A stretch of DNA of 54,084 nucleotides from the NCBI GenBank assembly GCA_910583785.1, contig CAJTZK010000014.1, positions 1 to 54,084 of the forward strand. The letters run 5' to 3'. Below are positions 23,119 through 31,317 of the stretch, piece by piece. The position numbers and the translations under genes are program-made. The notes beneath the pieces were generated by a model that did no database searches, was not told where the DNA came from, and saw only the letters and a program-made list of their open reading frames with translations. The stretch comes from an uncultured Oscillibacter sp. (GTDB lineage: Bacteria; Bacillota; Clostridia; Oscillospirales; Oscillospiraceae). Each line of letters begins with the position of its first letter. The first letter of the stretch is position 1.

Positions 23119-23991
23119 TCAATATATGGAAAATCCGCCGTCATACCGCCGGGCGTCCCGCTGGACCGCCCGGGACAGGGCCCTGGCCCCGTCCTCCGCC
23201 CGGAGGGCGGGGCTCTCCCGGCCCGTCCCCCAAGGGAGGGACCGGGGCAGCCGCTCTTCCCGGACTGCCCTCCCGGCCAGGCCTGGGGACCCGGGGGAGG
23301 CCTTCCCGGGGACGCCCCGGTTTATGGAAGACGCCCTGTCATGGGGGCTTTCCCTGCCGCCGGGGTTCTCACCGGACAGCGGGGGCCCGCCTGGGCCCAA
23401 GCGGGGAATTTCTCCGGCGGCCCGGTTTTCTCCAGGGGCGCTTCCGGCGTATGCCCCTCCGGCGGCGGCTTCCGTTTCCTCCGGGGGCCCCGCCGCTGTT
23501 TCCCAGGGCCCTTTTTCGGGTTCCCGCCCGCCGGAGGGTTCCTGGGGTTCCGCCGCGCCTGTCCCTCCGCGGCGGAGCGCCCGGGTCTCCTCCGGGGCCC
23601 TTTGCCTGGGGCTCTCCGGAGCGTGTGTCTCCGCGCTCCGCCCTTCCCAGGACAGGCCCTCCCCGTTTAAAAATCCCTCCCAGGCGTCCCCTGGGGCAGG
23701 CAAGCCGCCGGACCCTCCGCCCAGGGCGGTCCGCCCTGCCTCCCGGAGCATCTCCCAGGCCCCCGGGCCCCCAACCGGGGGAATCCCGGTTTCTCCGCGC
23801 CCTCCGGCGTATCGCCCGGCCTCCCTCGAGCCGCCTTCCCCCGCGTTCCCAAGGCCCGCCGGACTCCGCCGCCCGTCTTCAGCCGCTCCCCCGCCTTGGA
23901 GGGGCGCCCCGCCCTCTTTTGCGCTTCCACCGCCCAGCAGGGCCCGCAGCGCGGCTCCCTGCCGTTCCAGCTCCCAACCCAAATAGTCCAC
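23119..23991 (-). CDS. Low-complexity disordered protein in the tape-measure position
   Basis: 290 residues from GTG 23991, chosen because GGAGGG lies 10 bases upstream and the preceding stop is at 23997. The N-terminus (DYLGWELERQGAALRALLGG) and C-terminus (ALSRAVQRDARRYDGGFSIY) look structured. About 230 residues between them are Gly/Pro/Glu/Ala/Arg-rich with no hydrophobic segment, so probably disordered. A contractile-tail cluster normally has a 600-1500-residue tape measure here. No other frame encodes one. It may be an extremely reduced tape measure or an unrelated tail-assembly protein. Confidence 0.72.
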   Translation of the reverse strand: MDYLGWELERQGAALRALLGGGSAKEGGAPLQGGGAAEDGRRSPAGLGNAGEGGSREAGRYAGGRGETGIPPVGGPGAWEMLREAGRTALGGGSGGLPAPGDAWEGFLNGEGLSWEGRSAETHAPESPRQRAPEETRALRRGGTGAAEPQEPSGGREPEKGPWETAAGPPEETEAAAGGAYAGSAPGENRAAGEIPRLGPGGPPLSGENPGGRESPHDRASSINRGVPGKASPGSPGLAGRAVREERLPRSLPWGTGRESPALRAEDGARALSRAVQRDARRYDGGFSIY

Positions 23992-23996
23992 GCTTT

Positions 23997-24317
23997 TTAT
24001 GCCCTCCAAAGCGCGGCGAAGCGCGCCGCGTCAAATTCCGGGTTCACCGTTCCCGCCTGGGGGCGGCGGTCCGGGAGGGGGCCGCCGCCCTCCGCCAGGC
24101 GGCGGAGGAGCCCGTCCATCTGCCGTCCCGTCAAATCCTCCAGGGCATCCGCCGGGGTCCCATAGACCCGTTCCCCCTGGCAAAAGCAGCATTCCGCCAG
24201 AATCCGCCCGTTGCACAGCAGAACCCGTTCCAAGGGGTCCTCGGTTTCCCGGCCCTCCCGCCACAGCTCCAGCAGCCGCCCCGCCGTCAGGGGCCGCAGT
24301 TCGTCCACGTCCCTCAT
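23997..24317 (-). CDS. Putative tail assembly chaperone (XkdN-like position)
   Basis: 106 residues starting MRDVDELRPLTAGRLLELWR, mainly helical, with two adjacent cysteines (ECCFCQGERVYG). It sits between the tube and tape-measure positions, where assembly chaperones are found. Its ATG overlaps the tube gene stop (ATGA). Identity rests on position. Confidence 0.65.
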   Translation of the reverse strand: MRDVDELRPLTAGRLLELWREGRETEDPLERVLLCNGRILAECCFCQGERVYGTPADALEDLTGRQMDGLLRRLAEGGGPLPDRRPQAGTVNPEFDAARFAALWRA

Positions 24318-24697
24318 GCGGAGGTCTCGATCCGCTTGGCGGCTACCACGGTGACTTTTTCCGCCACCATGGCGTTGAGCCGCCCGTCCTCCTCGATGCC
24401 GCTCCACTGGCAGTCGCTGTAGATGACCCGGCGGTCCGGTTTGCAGATCACCAGGGAGAAGTTGGCCATGTCGTAAAAGTTGATTCCGTCGGATACAGCG
24501 TTGTCGGTGGCATAGAGCCGCGTCAGTTCCAGGGTATAGCGCTTCTGCCCCTCTATGGTGGCCACGGGCTCGCTCTCGCCGAAGGCCTCCACGCTCTGCG
24601 AGGTCTTGCTGGCCTTGGCGGTGTAGCCCTGGACCACCGCCACCTTTTTGCCGTCCATCTCCAGATAGATGTCGGCGCTGGTGGGAAATCCTGTCAT
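24314..24697 (-). CDS. Tail tube protein (XkdM-like)
   Basis: 127 residues. TSADIYLEMDGKKVAVVQGY, EAFGESEPVATIEGQKRYTLEL and LTRLYATDNAVSDGINFYDMANFSLVI match the XkdM/gp19-like tube fold. Subunits stack as hexameric rings inside the sheath. The ATG at 24697, rather than 24727, begins the domain and has TGAGGA upstream. Confidence 0.85.
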   Translation of the reverse strand: MTGFPTSADIYLEMDGKKVAVVQGYTAKASKTSQSVEAFGESEPVATIEGQKRYTLELTRLYATDNAVSDGINFYDMANFSLVICKPDRRVIYSDCQWSGIEEDGRLNAMVAEKVTVVAAKRIETSA

Positions 24698-24716
24698 GTT
24701 CCTCACGCTCCCTTCT

Positions 24717-25775
24717 TCAAATCTCAATGTGTACCGTCAGCCGCACCTGGTTCAGCCCGTGGGCCACGGCGAAGCCGAATTCCACCAGGCACACCGTGGG
24801 GTCGTCCGGGGAGGCGGTGACGGATACCTCGCCGTAGCCGTCGATGATCTCCGCCGCCAGTTTTTTCTCCAGTTCCACGATGACCTGGGACCGGATGGCC
24901 GCCCGGTTCCGGGCGTTGTTCTTGCTCCGGGAGAAGCGGCTCCGCAGGGCGGAGCGCACCGCTGGAATCACGTCGTCCACGATCAAAATCGTGGTCAGTT
25001 CCCGCCACGTGGCGTCGGCCGCGTCCCCGGTCTTGGTCCGGGTCGTGATGCCCCGCACCGGGGAAACCACCCCCGCCACGCACTCCAGGGGCGTCACGCC
25101 GCCCCGGACCAGCAGGTCGATGTCGTTGTCGCCGTAGTCCTCCGCCAGGCCCGCCAGCCCCTTGAGTTTGGCCCCGTTCAGGGGTGCCGCCGGATCGGCG
25201 GCGGAAGCCGCCAGGGCCGCTACCGCCGCCGCGGCGAAGACGCCGGACAGGGGCTTTCCCGCGCTGTCCAGGGCGTCGGGCCCCACCAGGACCATCCGCT
25301 CGCTGTTCAGTTCCGCCGCCCGGTTTACCAGTTCGGATGCCTCCGCCCCGGCGCAGCCTGCCACGGCGATGCGCTCATGCCGGAGGCCGGAGGCTTCCTC
25401 CACCGCGTCCCGCAGGGCCTGGTGGACCGCCTCCTCGCCGCTGTCGCAGACCAGCACCTGGGCCTCCTCCCGCCCCAGGGCGGCGAAGGCCTGGGCGTAG
25501 TCCTCCGCCGTGCCGCCCTCCGCCACCCGGACCGCCGTTACGGTGGATGCGCCGTTTTCAAACAGCAGCCGCAGGATGGTGCTCATCCCCGGCGTTCCGT
25601 CCTCCCCGAAGACGGATGCCCCGGCGGCCCAGCTGGTCAGCGTCACGGGCTGGCCCACGGCGCCCTTTGCCGCCCTGGCCGCCACGCCGATGGTCCGGGC
25701 CGCGCGTCCTCCGGAGACCACCGAGGATGTGTCATACACCGAGTAAACTCCCGGCCGCTCATGCAGATTGCCCAC
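24717..25775 (-). CDS. Contractile tail sheath protein (XkdK-like)
   Basis: 352 residues starting at GTG 25775 with AAAGGGG upstream. HERPGVYSVYDTSSVV is the classical sheath N-terminus. The interior has the VRVAEGGTAEDYAQAFAAL Rossmann-like part. The C-terminus ELEKKLAAEIIDGYGEVSVTASPDDP gives the handshake strands. At 352 residues it is a compact sheath. It shows that the particle is contractile rather than siphovirus-like. Confidence 0.92.
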   Translation of the reverse strand: MGNLHERPGVYSVYDTSSVVSGGRAARTIGVAARAAKGAVGQPVTLTSWAAGASVFGEDGTPGMSTILRLLFENGASTVTAVRVAEGGTAEDYAQAFAALGREEAQVLVCDSGEEAVHQALRDAVEEASGLRHERIAVAGCAGAEASELVNRAAELNSERMVLVGPDALDSAGKPLSGVFAAAAVAALAASAADPAAPLNGAKLKGLAGLAEDYGDNDIDLLVRGGVTPLECVAGVVSPVRGITTRTKTGDAADATWRELTTILIVDDVIPAVRSALRSRFSRSKNNARNRAAIRSQVIVELEKKLAAEIIDGYGEVSVTASPDDPTVCLVEFGFAVAHGLNQVRLTVHIEI

Positions 25776-26262
25776 CTTGCAAAACCCCTTTCAAGATAAA
25801 ATCCAGAAACTCCGGTTCTTGGTCCCCGCGTTCCGCCAGGAACAGCGCCTCGCACCGGAGCTTCCCCCGCCGGAGGAAGAGCCCCGTCCGCTTTTCCCAG
25901 GCCAGGGCCTCCCAGCTCAGTTCCCCGGGCCGGATGCCCTCCGGCAGCTTTTCCAGAAGTACCGTGGCCGCCGTCTCGGCCCCCGCCTCGCAGGCCGCCG
26001 CCCCCTCTGCCCGGATGTCCAGGTTGACGATGCCCTCCAGCCGCTTGCCATAGACCTCCCGGACCTGTCCGTCCCTTCCCTGGGTTTCCCCCAGGTATCC
26101 GCAGAAGCCCAGGGCCCGGTCCTCCGCCGTACCCACGCAGACACTGGCCAGGGCCGTGTTCCGCCCGGCCGCCCACTTGCTGGGGAAGGCGGCTTCCGCC
26201 GCCAGCCCCCCGTCCCGGAGGGCGTGGATCACCGCGTCCCGCACCTGTCTCAGTTCCTTCAT
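25759..26262 (-). CDS. Tail terminator/completion-like protein
   Basis: 167 residues from the ATG at 26262 (GGGAGG upstream, ATGA overlap with the previous gene). MKELRQVRDAVIHALRDGGL and later beta-rich segments, including YGKRLEGIVNLDIRAEGAAACEAG, fit small head-tail joining or tail-terminator proteins that precede the sheath gene. I do not recognise a precise family. Confidence 0.68.
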   Translation of the reverse strand: MKELRQVRDAVIHALRDGGLAAEAAFPSKWAAGRNTALASVCVGTAEDRALGFCGYLGETQGRDGQVREVYGKRLEGIVNLDIRAEGAAACEAGAETAATVLLEKLPEGIRPGELSWEALAWEKRTGLFLRRGKLRCEALFLAERGDQEPEFLDFILKGVLQGGQSA

Positions 26263-26573
26263 TCCGCCTCCCTTGCCCGCTCCAGCACGGCCCGCCAGTG
26301 GGAGAGTTCCGCGCCGATGTAGTGGGGCCGTCCGCTCCGCGCCCGGAAGCGCCGCCCCTTCCATAGGACCGTATCCCCGGTCTCCAGGGCGGTCTGGCCC
26401 AGGTAGAGCCATAGCCGCCCGTCCAGTGTTCCGATGGGGGAGGGCTCCGGCCCGTCCTCGTTCCGCTCCGTCAGGGGCTGGAGGAAGGCCCGGATGGTTT
26501 CCGCCGTCCCGTGCCGCTCCAGGGTGGCCTCCTGGCCATAGCGGGCCAGGATCCGCTGCACCCAGCGGGTCAT
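26259..26573 (-). CDS. Head-tail connector/stopper-like protein
   Basis: 104 residues. The beta-rich segments TIRAFLQPLTERNEDGPEPS, GRLWLYLGQTAL and VLWKGRRFRARSGRPHYIG are those of small phage stopper-type proteins. The start overlaps the upstream stop by ATGA. Assignment is by position and general pattern. Confidence 0.68.
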   Translation of the reverse strand: MTRWVQRILARYGQEATLERHGTAETIRAFLQPLTERNEDGPEPSPIGTLDGRLWLYLGQTALETGDTVLWKGRRFRARSGRPHYIGAELSHWRAVLERAREAE

Positions 26574-26926
26574 GCCTCCACCCCCTGGGCCCAGAGGCCC
26601 TCCGCCCGGACGAAGGGCTCCATCAGCCGCTTTGCCGCCTGGCGGAGGCTTTCCGCCTGTCTCGCCCGGTCCTGGCCGCTCCCCAGGCTTACGGAGATGT
26701 CCCCGGCGGAGAAGGAGGCCGCGTTCCCGCCGCCTGCCGCCAGGCCCGCTGCCGCCGTGAAGGCGGCGGCGCAGGGCAGGGCCTGGCCGCAGTCCTCCGG
26801 TGCCACGCCCTCCCGGAGGCGGGCCAGCCAGGCTTGTTCCGCCGCGGCGCAGAGGGGGGCCAGGAGGGTTTCGTCCGCGCCCTCCCCCGCTGCGGCCAGG
26901 GCCAGTTCTAAAATCTGCGTTCTCAC
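26570..26926 (-). CDS. Head-tail connector-like helical protein (gp6-like position)
   Basis: 118 residues from a GTG at 26926, alanine-rich and helical, beginning MRTQILELALAAAGEGADE. DNA-packaging adaptor proteins of this size follow the capsid gene in HK97-like and PBSX-like clusters. The ribosome site is weak. The family is not recognised with certainty. Confidence 0.65.
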   Translation of the reverse strand: MRTQILELALAAAGEGADETLLAPLCAAAEQAWLARLREGVAPEDCGQALPCAAAFTAAAGLAAGGGNAASFSAGDISVSLGSGQDRARQAESLRQAAKRLMEPFVRAEGLWAQGVEA

Positions 26927-26936
26927 GGTTCCACCG

Positions 26937-27956
26937 TCAATTCTGCGTTCCCAGCTTCAGGACCCGGGATGCCCCGGTGAAGAGCTTGGCGAAGCCGGAG
27001 ATGGAGGTGATGGCCGCCCGTTCCAGCTGGCGGTCGATGAGCTTGTCGTACTCCACCGTTACCTCGCCGCCCACTACCTGTTCCAGGGCGTAGTGCTTGT
27101 CCAGCCCGATGATGGTCCCGGCGGGCATGGCGCTGGTCCGCAGCAGCTTGGCCCCAAGGGGGGTGGACAGCGTCCCCGTGCCCTGGAAGTTCAGGCCCGT
27201 CAGGGGGTTTTGGAACTCCTTGAGCCGCAGCAGCTTTAGCATGGCGCCGCCGTCCACCAGCAGGGTGTTCATGGTGTAGGGGTCAAACTTGTTCCAGAAC
27301 TCCAGCAGGGCGTCGTAGGTCAGGCCGCCGTCTAGGGCGTCCGTCTCCGCCGGGTTGTGGTTGCCGTCGCCCTCCATCAATACCTGGATGGCGTCCTGGA
27401 GGTGCATTTTCCCGATATAGGCCCCGATCTGCCGCAGGGTGACGGAGAAGAGGTCCAGCCGCTGGAAGCGGATGGCCTCATAGGAGGCCACCAGCATCCG
27501 GCCCCGCTTCCGGAGTTTCACCAGGTTTTCCTGGGTCCGCACAGAGGTTTCGGGAATGGCCGCCCCTTCCTCCACCGGGACCAGTTTTTTCTCCTCCTCC
27601 GTGGGCACGGAGGCGATGGAGCGGTAGTCCATGCCCTCGAACTTGGTTACCGTGGCGGTGATGTCCGGCAGGATGCCGCCCTCCTCCAGTCCCTGGCGCA
27701 CCACCCGGGAGACGAACTCCGGGAACAGCACCGAGGACTCCGTGGTGTGGAAGAACGTTTCCACCTGGTCGCTGTCCGCGCCCTTGACCCGGATGCCGAA
27801 GCGCTTCAGCTGCCGCTGGAAGGCGTCCAGCCCCTCCACGGGGGTGCCCCGGTAGGCCTCGCTGGGGTCCAGGTCCTCCAGGGTCTGGGTGAAGCTGGTG
27901 CCTCCCCGGCCGTACATGCCCTTTTCCAGCCGCAGGTTCTCAAATTGATAGCTCAT
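26937..27956 (-). CDS. Major capsid protein
   Basis: 339 residues from the ATG at 27956, with AAGGAGG nine bases upstream. Its size and position after the protease, and segments such as VRTQENLVKLRKRGRMLVASYEAIR, GKMHLQDAIQVLMEGDGN, MNTLLVDGGAMLKLLRLKEFQ and DKHYALEQVVGGEVTVEYDKLI, match HK97-fold capsid proteins of gut clostridial phages. It is the shell subunit that would hold packaged DNA. No premature stop or frameshift is present. Confidence 0.87.
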   Translation of the reverse strand: MSYQFENLRLEKGMYGRGGTSFTQTLEDLDPSEAYRGTPVEGLDAFQRQLKRFGIRVKGADSDQVETFFHTTESSVLFPEFVSRVVRQGLEEGGILPDITATVTKFEGMDYRSIASVPTEEEKKLVPVEEGAAIPETSVRTQENLVKLRKRGRMLVASYEAIRFQRLDLFSVTLRQIGAYIGKMHLQDAIQVLMEGDGNHNPAETDALDGGLTYDALLEFWNKFDPYTMNTLLVDGGAMLKLLRLKEFQNPLTGLNFQGTGTLSTPLGAKLLRTSAMPAGTIIGLDKHYALEQVVGGEVTVEYDKLIDRQLERAAITSISGFAKLFTGASRVLKLGTQN

Positions 27957-28012
27957 GCCGCGTTTCCTCCTTTTGTATATCCGGCGCGGGGCCCTTGCCC
28001 CGCGGGCCGTCC

Positions 28013-28876
28013 TCAAATCCGGAACGCCTCCGCGTCCTCCGCCCTCCCGGCGTCCCGCCTGCGCAGCTGCGCCGGGACGGGAAAGCGCTTGGCCGCCCGG
28101 GCCTCATAGGCCCGGCGCAGCTCCAGGAGCTCCGGTTCCTCCAGGCGCTCCGCCGCCTTGGCGAGGATGCCGCCGTCCAGTCCGTCGTCGGCCAGCATGG
28201 CCAGGCGCGCCACCTCCCGGCGCAGCGCTCCCAGGTACTTCCTCCCCAGTTCCGCCTCCCTGCGGAGGGTCCGGTCCTCCTCCCGCTCCTGGCCGAAGCG
28301 TTTGAGGACGCCCGCCGCCCTTTGGGCGGGTACGGCCACAAAGGACCACTCATAGGCGTCCGTGATGTCCCCCAGCTCCCGGAAGCACAGCTGTCCGTCG
28401 TAGGTCCGCCCTGGCACGTGGGCGCAGCCGCCGTGTTCCGACCCGCAGATGGAGCACGCGCTCCGCCCTGCGCTGCATCCCACGCTGACCTCCTTTTTGA
28501 TGCCCCCCTCGATTTCCGCGATGAGTTCCTCGTTCTTTTCCGTCCGCAGAAGATAGGCCCAGCCCTTGAGCCAGCGGTATTCGTCTCCCGCCTGGGTGCG
28601 CGCCGCTGGGTCCCGTACCACCTCGGTTTTGTAAATCCGGGCGGTCTGTCCCCGGGTGCTCCACTGGTGGTCGAAGATGCCGCTCTTGCCCACGAACAGT
28701 TCCCCCAGGCGCTCCAGGGCCTGGTTGTCGAACCGCTCAAAATCCCGGTCCACCTCGTTATCGCACAGACGCAGGGTAAACACGTACACCTGCTCCGCCG
28801 TCAGCTCCGCCTTGGCCAGCCCGTTGATCAGGGCCAGGTCCTCCGCCGTGGCGGCCAGTCCCTTCCAGTCCTCCAT
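28013..28876 (-). CDS. Prohead maturation protease with cysteine-rich insert
   Basis: 287 residues from the ATG at 28876 (GGAGGAG upstream). NEVDRDFERFDNQALERLGE, FDHQWSTRGQTARIYKTEVV and KKEVSVG supply a plausible His70/Ser131 dyad of the S78-like prohead protease fold. Directly after the serine is a cysteine cluster (C134, C141, C144, C151, C164, with H148 and H153) that could bind zinc. The helical C-terminal part (after about residue 190) resembles a fused scaffold domain. It would cleave capsid scaffolding during head maturation. Confidence 0.82.
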   Translation of the reverse strand: MEDWKGLAATAEDLALINGLAKAELTAEQVYVFTLRLCDNEVDRDFERFDNQALERLGELFVGKSGIFDHQWSTRGQTARIYKTEVVRDPAARTQAGDEYRWLKGWAYLLRTEKNEELIAEIEGGIKKEVSVGCSAGRSACSICGSEHGGCAHVPGRTYDGQLCFRELGDITDAYEWSFVAVPAQRAAGVLKRFGQEREEDRTLRREAELGRKYLGALRREVARLAMLADDGLDGGILAKAAERLEEPELLELRRAYEARAAKRFPVPAQLRRRDAGRAEDAEAFRI

Positions 28877-28894
28877 ATTCGCTCCTCCCAAACC

Positions 28895-30046
28895 TCACGC
28901 CTCCGCGCGGTCGTTTTCAATCCGCAGCTTCCGGGCCTGCTCCCGGTAGAGTTCCGCCCGGGCTTCCTCCACCTGGTCCTGGAGGTTGATGTCGTCCCAT
29001 ACCACCTGGAAGCCGCAGGCATAGCCCCGCATCCGCAGCCACAGGCGGCATACCCGTTCCACCACGGGAGTCAGGGTGCGCCGCAGGGCGGTGACCTCGG
29101 TGGTGAGCATATCCGCCTGCTGGCTGCTCATCCGCTCTGTGGAGTTCCAGCTCAGTCCCAGCATAAAGGGCGGGATGCCCGTCTTGGCCACGATCTGCTC
29201 CAGAATCTGCCGCACGGGCACCTGGCTGTCCAGTATGGGCGCGTCGGCCCCGATGACCCGGATGTCCACGTCTCCCGCCGCCACGAAGTCCCGGACGCTT
29301 CCGCCCCGGGTTTCCCGCATGGCCCGGGACCACTCTCCCGCCAGCAGCTTTCCCCGCTCCGCGGCTCCCTCACCCCCCTGGCAGGTGACAGCGAAGCGGA
29401 GGTTTCCGCAGCGCTCCCAGTTCACTCCCACGGTGTGGTAGATTTTCATCAGGATGTCCGCCAGGAAGGGTAGGGACCGCAGCAGGGAGACCCCGTAGGG
29501 GTTTTCCGCCTCCGGGTTTAGCGGCGTGAAGAGAATCAGGTCCTGATAGGGCAGGGCCGTCATCCGCCCGTCCTCGCCGGGTCCCCAGACGGTGAAGGCC
29601 AGGGGGCTTTCCCCCTCCCGGATTTCGATGTCCTCTACCCGCCCGCAGAGCAACGCGGCGATGTCCCGGTTTCCCACGGCGGGGACGATTTCCCCCACGG
29701 CCCGGCCGCAGGTCAGCAGGGAGTCCAGGTAACGGTCCAGGAAGCCGTTGAGCCCGAACTGCCCCCGCCCCGTGGGGACAGTCCGCAGGAATTCCCCCAG
29801 TTCCCGTTCCGCCTCCCGGTCCTCGCAGGAGACCGACAGCCCTCCCGCCATGCGGATGAGCTTGTAGATTGCCGCGTCTACCACGGGGACGGCTTCCCGC
29901 ACCGCCCGGTAGAGCCGGGCCTCCCCGTTCCGCAGGGGGATGTATTCCCCCAGCGTCCGGAAGGGGTGCTGTTCCCCGTTCCGCAGCTGTACCGCCGCGG
30001 GCCGGGCTGCCGCCGGGGCGGCGTCCCGTTGTTTTCGCCACTTCAA
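28895..30046 (-). CDS. Phage portal protein
   Basis: 383 residues, starting at TTG 30046 after AGGAGA with 8-base spacing; this is 14 bases beyond the large-terminase stop. LYRAVREAVPVVDAAIYKLI, YQDLILFTPLNPEAENPYG and KTGIPPFMLGLSWNSTERMS are characteristic of portal proteins, which form the dodecameric ring for DNA entry. The open frame continues upstream to 30526 but overlaps terL, so only the region from 30046 is credible. Confidence 0.88.
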   Translation of the reverse strand: MKWRKQRDAAPAAARPAAVQLRNGEQHPFRTLGEYIPLRNGEARLYRAVREAVPVVDAAIYKLIRMAGGLSVSCEDREAERELGEFLRTVPTGRGQFGLNGFLDRYLDSLLTCGRAVGEIVPAVGNRDIAALLCGRVEDIEIREGESPLAFTVWGPGEDGRMTALPYQDLILFTPLNPEAENPYGVSLLRSLPFLADILMKIYHTVGVNWERCGNLRFAVTCQGGEGAAERGKLLAGEWSRAMRETRGGSVRDFVAAGDVDIRVIGADAPILDSQVPVRQILEQIVAKTGIPPFMLGLSWNSTERMSSQQADMLTTEVTALRRTLTPVVERVCRLWLRMRGYACGFQVVWDDINLQDQVEEARAELYREQARKLRIENDRAEA

Positions 30047-30060
30047 AGCTCCATCTCCTC

Positions 30061-31317
30061 TCAAAAAACATCTTCCCGTTCCACCGCCAGGGCCAGGAAG
30101 CCGTCCTCCCCCCGGTCCGCCGCCAGGTCCATGGCGAAGTACCGCAGGTCGTCCATGGCGTGATCGTCCTTTTTCCGGGGCGTGTCCCGCTCTCCCCGCT
30201 GCTCCCAGCAGTACTGGGCCATCTCCCGGAGGCAGTCCGGACAGTCCCGGCAAATTACGATCCGGCCCTCCCGGAGGAGGTCCGCCGTTACCCGGATGCC
30301 GTCGGCTACGCCGTTGTCCGCCTTGACCGCCAGGAAGCCCCTGCGACGCAGGACCTCCAGGAAGCTGGCGGCGGAGGGGTCCACGATGACCCGCTGGATG
30401 TCCCGGTCCCCCGCCAGCCGCGCCAGGTCCTCTGCGTACTCCGCGTCGGTCCGCTGGCGTCCCGCCTTCCGGGAGTCGTAATAAAACTCCCGCACCCGGT
30501 ACCAGGTTCCCTCCCGGAGGCCCCATAGTCCGAAGGAAGCGGGGTTTACCGTCCCGTAGTCCACCGAGATACGCCAGGCGGAGAAGCCGCCCTCCGGCGT
30601 TTTTACCGCGTCCCGGTCCGGGTCAAAGAAGTCGTAGACCCGCCCTTCTGCCGCGGTCCACTCCCCCAGGACGAACCGCCGGTAAAAGGTCCCGGAGTAA
30701 TTCCGGCGGTACCGTTCCCGGATTCGTTCCGTCAGGGCCGGGTTGTCCTCCATGGTGAAGTGGAGCCGCAGGGCCCGGTGTTCCTCCGCCTTTAAGATCC
30801 ACTCCTGGTAGAACCAGTGCCGGGGGCCCTCCGGGTTGCAGTTGAACCACAGGCGGCTGCCGGCCACGCTGCACCGGGCCACGGCCTGTTCCACGAAGGA
30901 ACGGGGCATCAGGGCCGCCTCGTCCAGGAGAACGCCCGCCAGGGTGGTCCCCTGGATCAGGGCCGCGCTGGACTCGTCCCGCCCGCCGAAGAGCAGGAAG
31001 CGGTTCTCGTGCCCCCGGAAGCGTACCGCCAGCAGGTTTTCCCCCCGCCGCTCCCGGACCTCCATGCCCAGGCGCCGGAGGCAGGGGGCCAGTTCCGCCA
31101 GCAGGTTCCGGCGCACCGAGGCGATGGTTTTCCCGCAGATGCCGAACTGGCGCCCGTCGAAGCCCGCCTGGGCCCAGAGGAAGAAGCTCAGCCCCATGGC
31201 GAAGGTTTTCCCGCTCCGGACCGCCCCGTCGCAGATGATGGCCTCCCGCCTGGGGTCGTGCCACCAGGTCAGGACCCGCAGCTGCTTGGGCGAGAATTGG
31301 AGCCCCTTATCCCCCAT
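30061..31317 (-). CDS. terL: Terminase large subunit (PBSX type)
   Basis: 418 residues with both enzymatic halves intact. ATPase: Walker A GAVRSGKT (31-38), Walker B with D132-E133 (AGVLLDEAAL), and a coupling motif near WFNCNP. Nuclease: acidic residues D253 (SVDYGTVNP), D313 (IVDPSA) and D389/D390 (HAMDDLRY). It cuts and pumps DNA into proheads. Intactness argues that packaging has been maintained by selection. The ATG overlaps the small-subunit gene by 11 bases, preceded by GGAGGAGGG. Confidence 0.92.
   Translation of the reverse strand: MGDKGLQFSPKQLRVLTWWHDPRREAIICDGAVRSGKTFAMGLSFFLWAQAGFDGRQFGICGKTIASVRRNLLAELAPCLRRLGMEVRERRGENLLAVRFRGHENRFLLFGGRDESSAALIQGTTLAGVLLDEAALMPRSFVEQAVARCSVAGSRLWFNCNPEGPRHWFYQEWILKAEEHRALRLHFTMEDNPALTERIRERYRRNYSGTFYRRFVLGEWTAAEGRVYDFFDPDRDAVKTPEGGFSAWRISVDYGTVNPASFGLWGLREGTWYRVREFYYDSRKAGRQRTDAEYAEDLARLAGDRDIQRVIVDPSAASFLEVLRRRGFLAVKADNGVADGIRVTADLLREGRIVICRDCPDCLREMAQYCWEQRGERDTPRKKDDHAMDDLRYFAMDLAADRGEDGFLALAVEREDVF

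Noticed and set aside
28895..30526. 543-residue version of the portal ORF
   Set aside because: The part beyond 30046 overlaps terL and translates to Gly/Pro-rich shadow sequence. A TTG start with a proper ribosome site at 30046 gives a normal portal.
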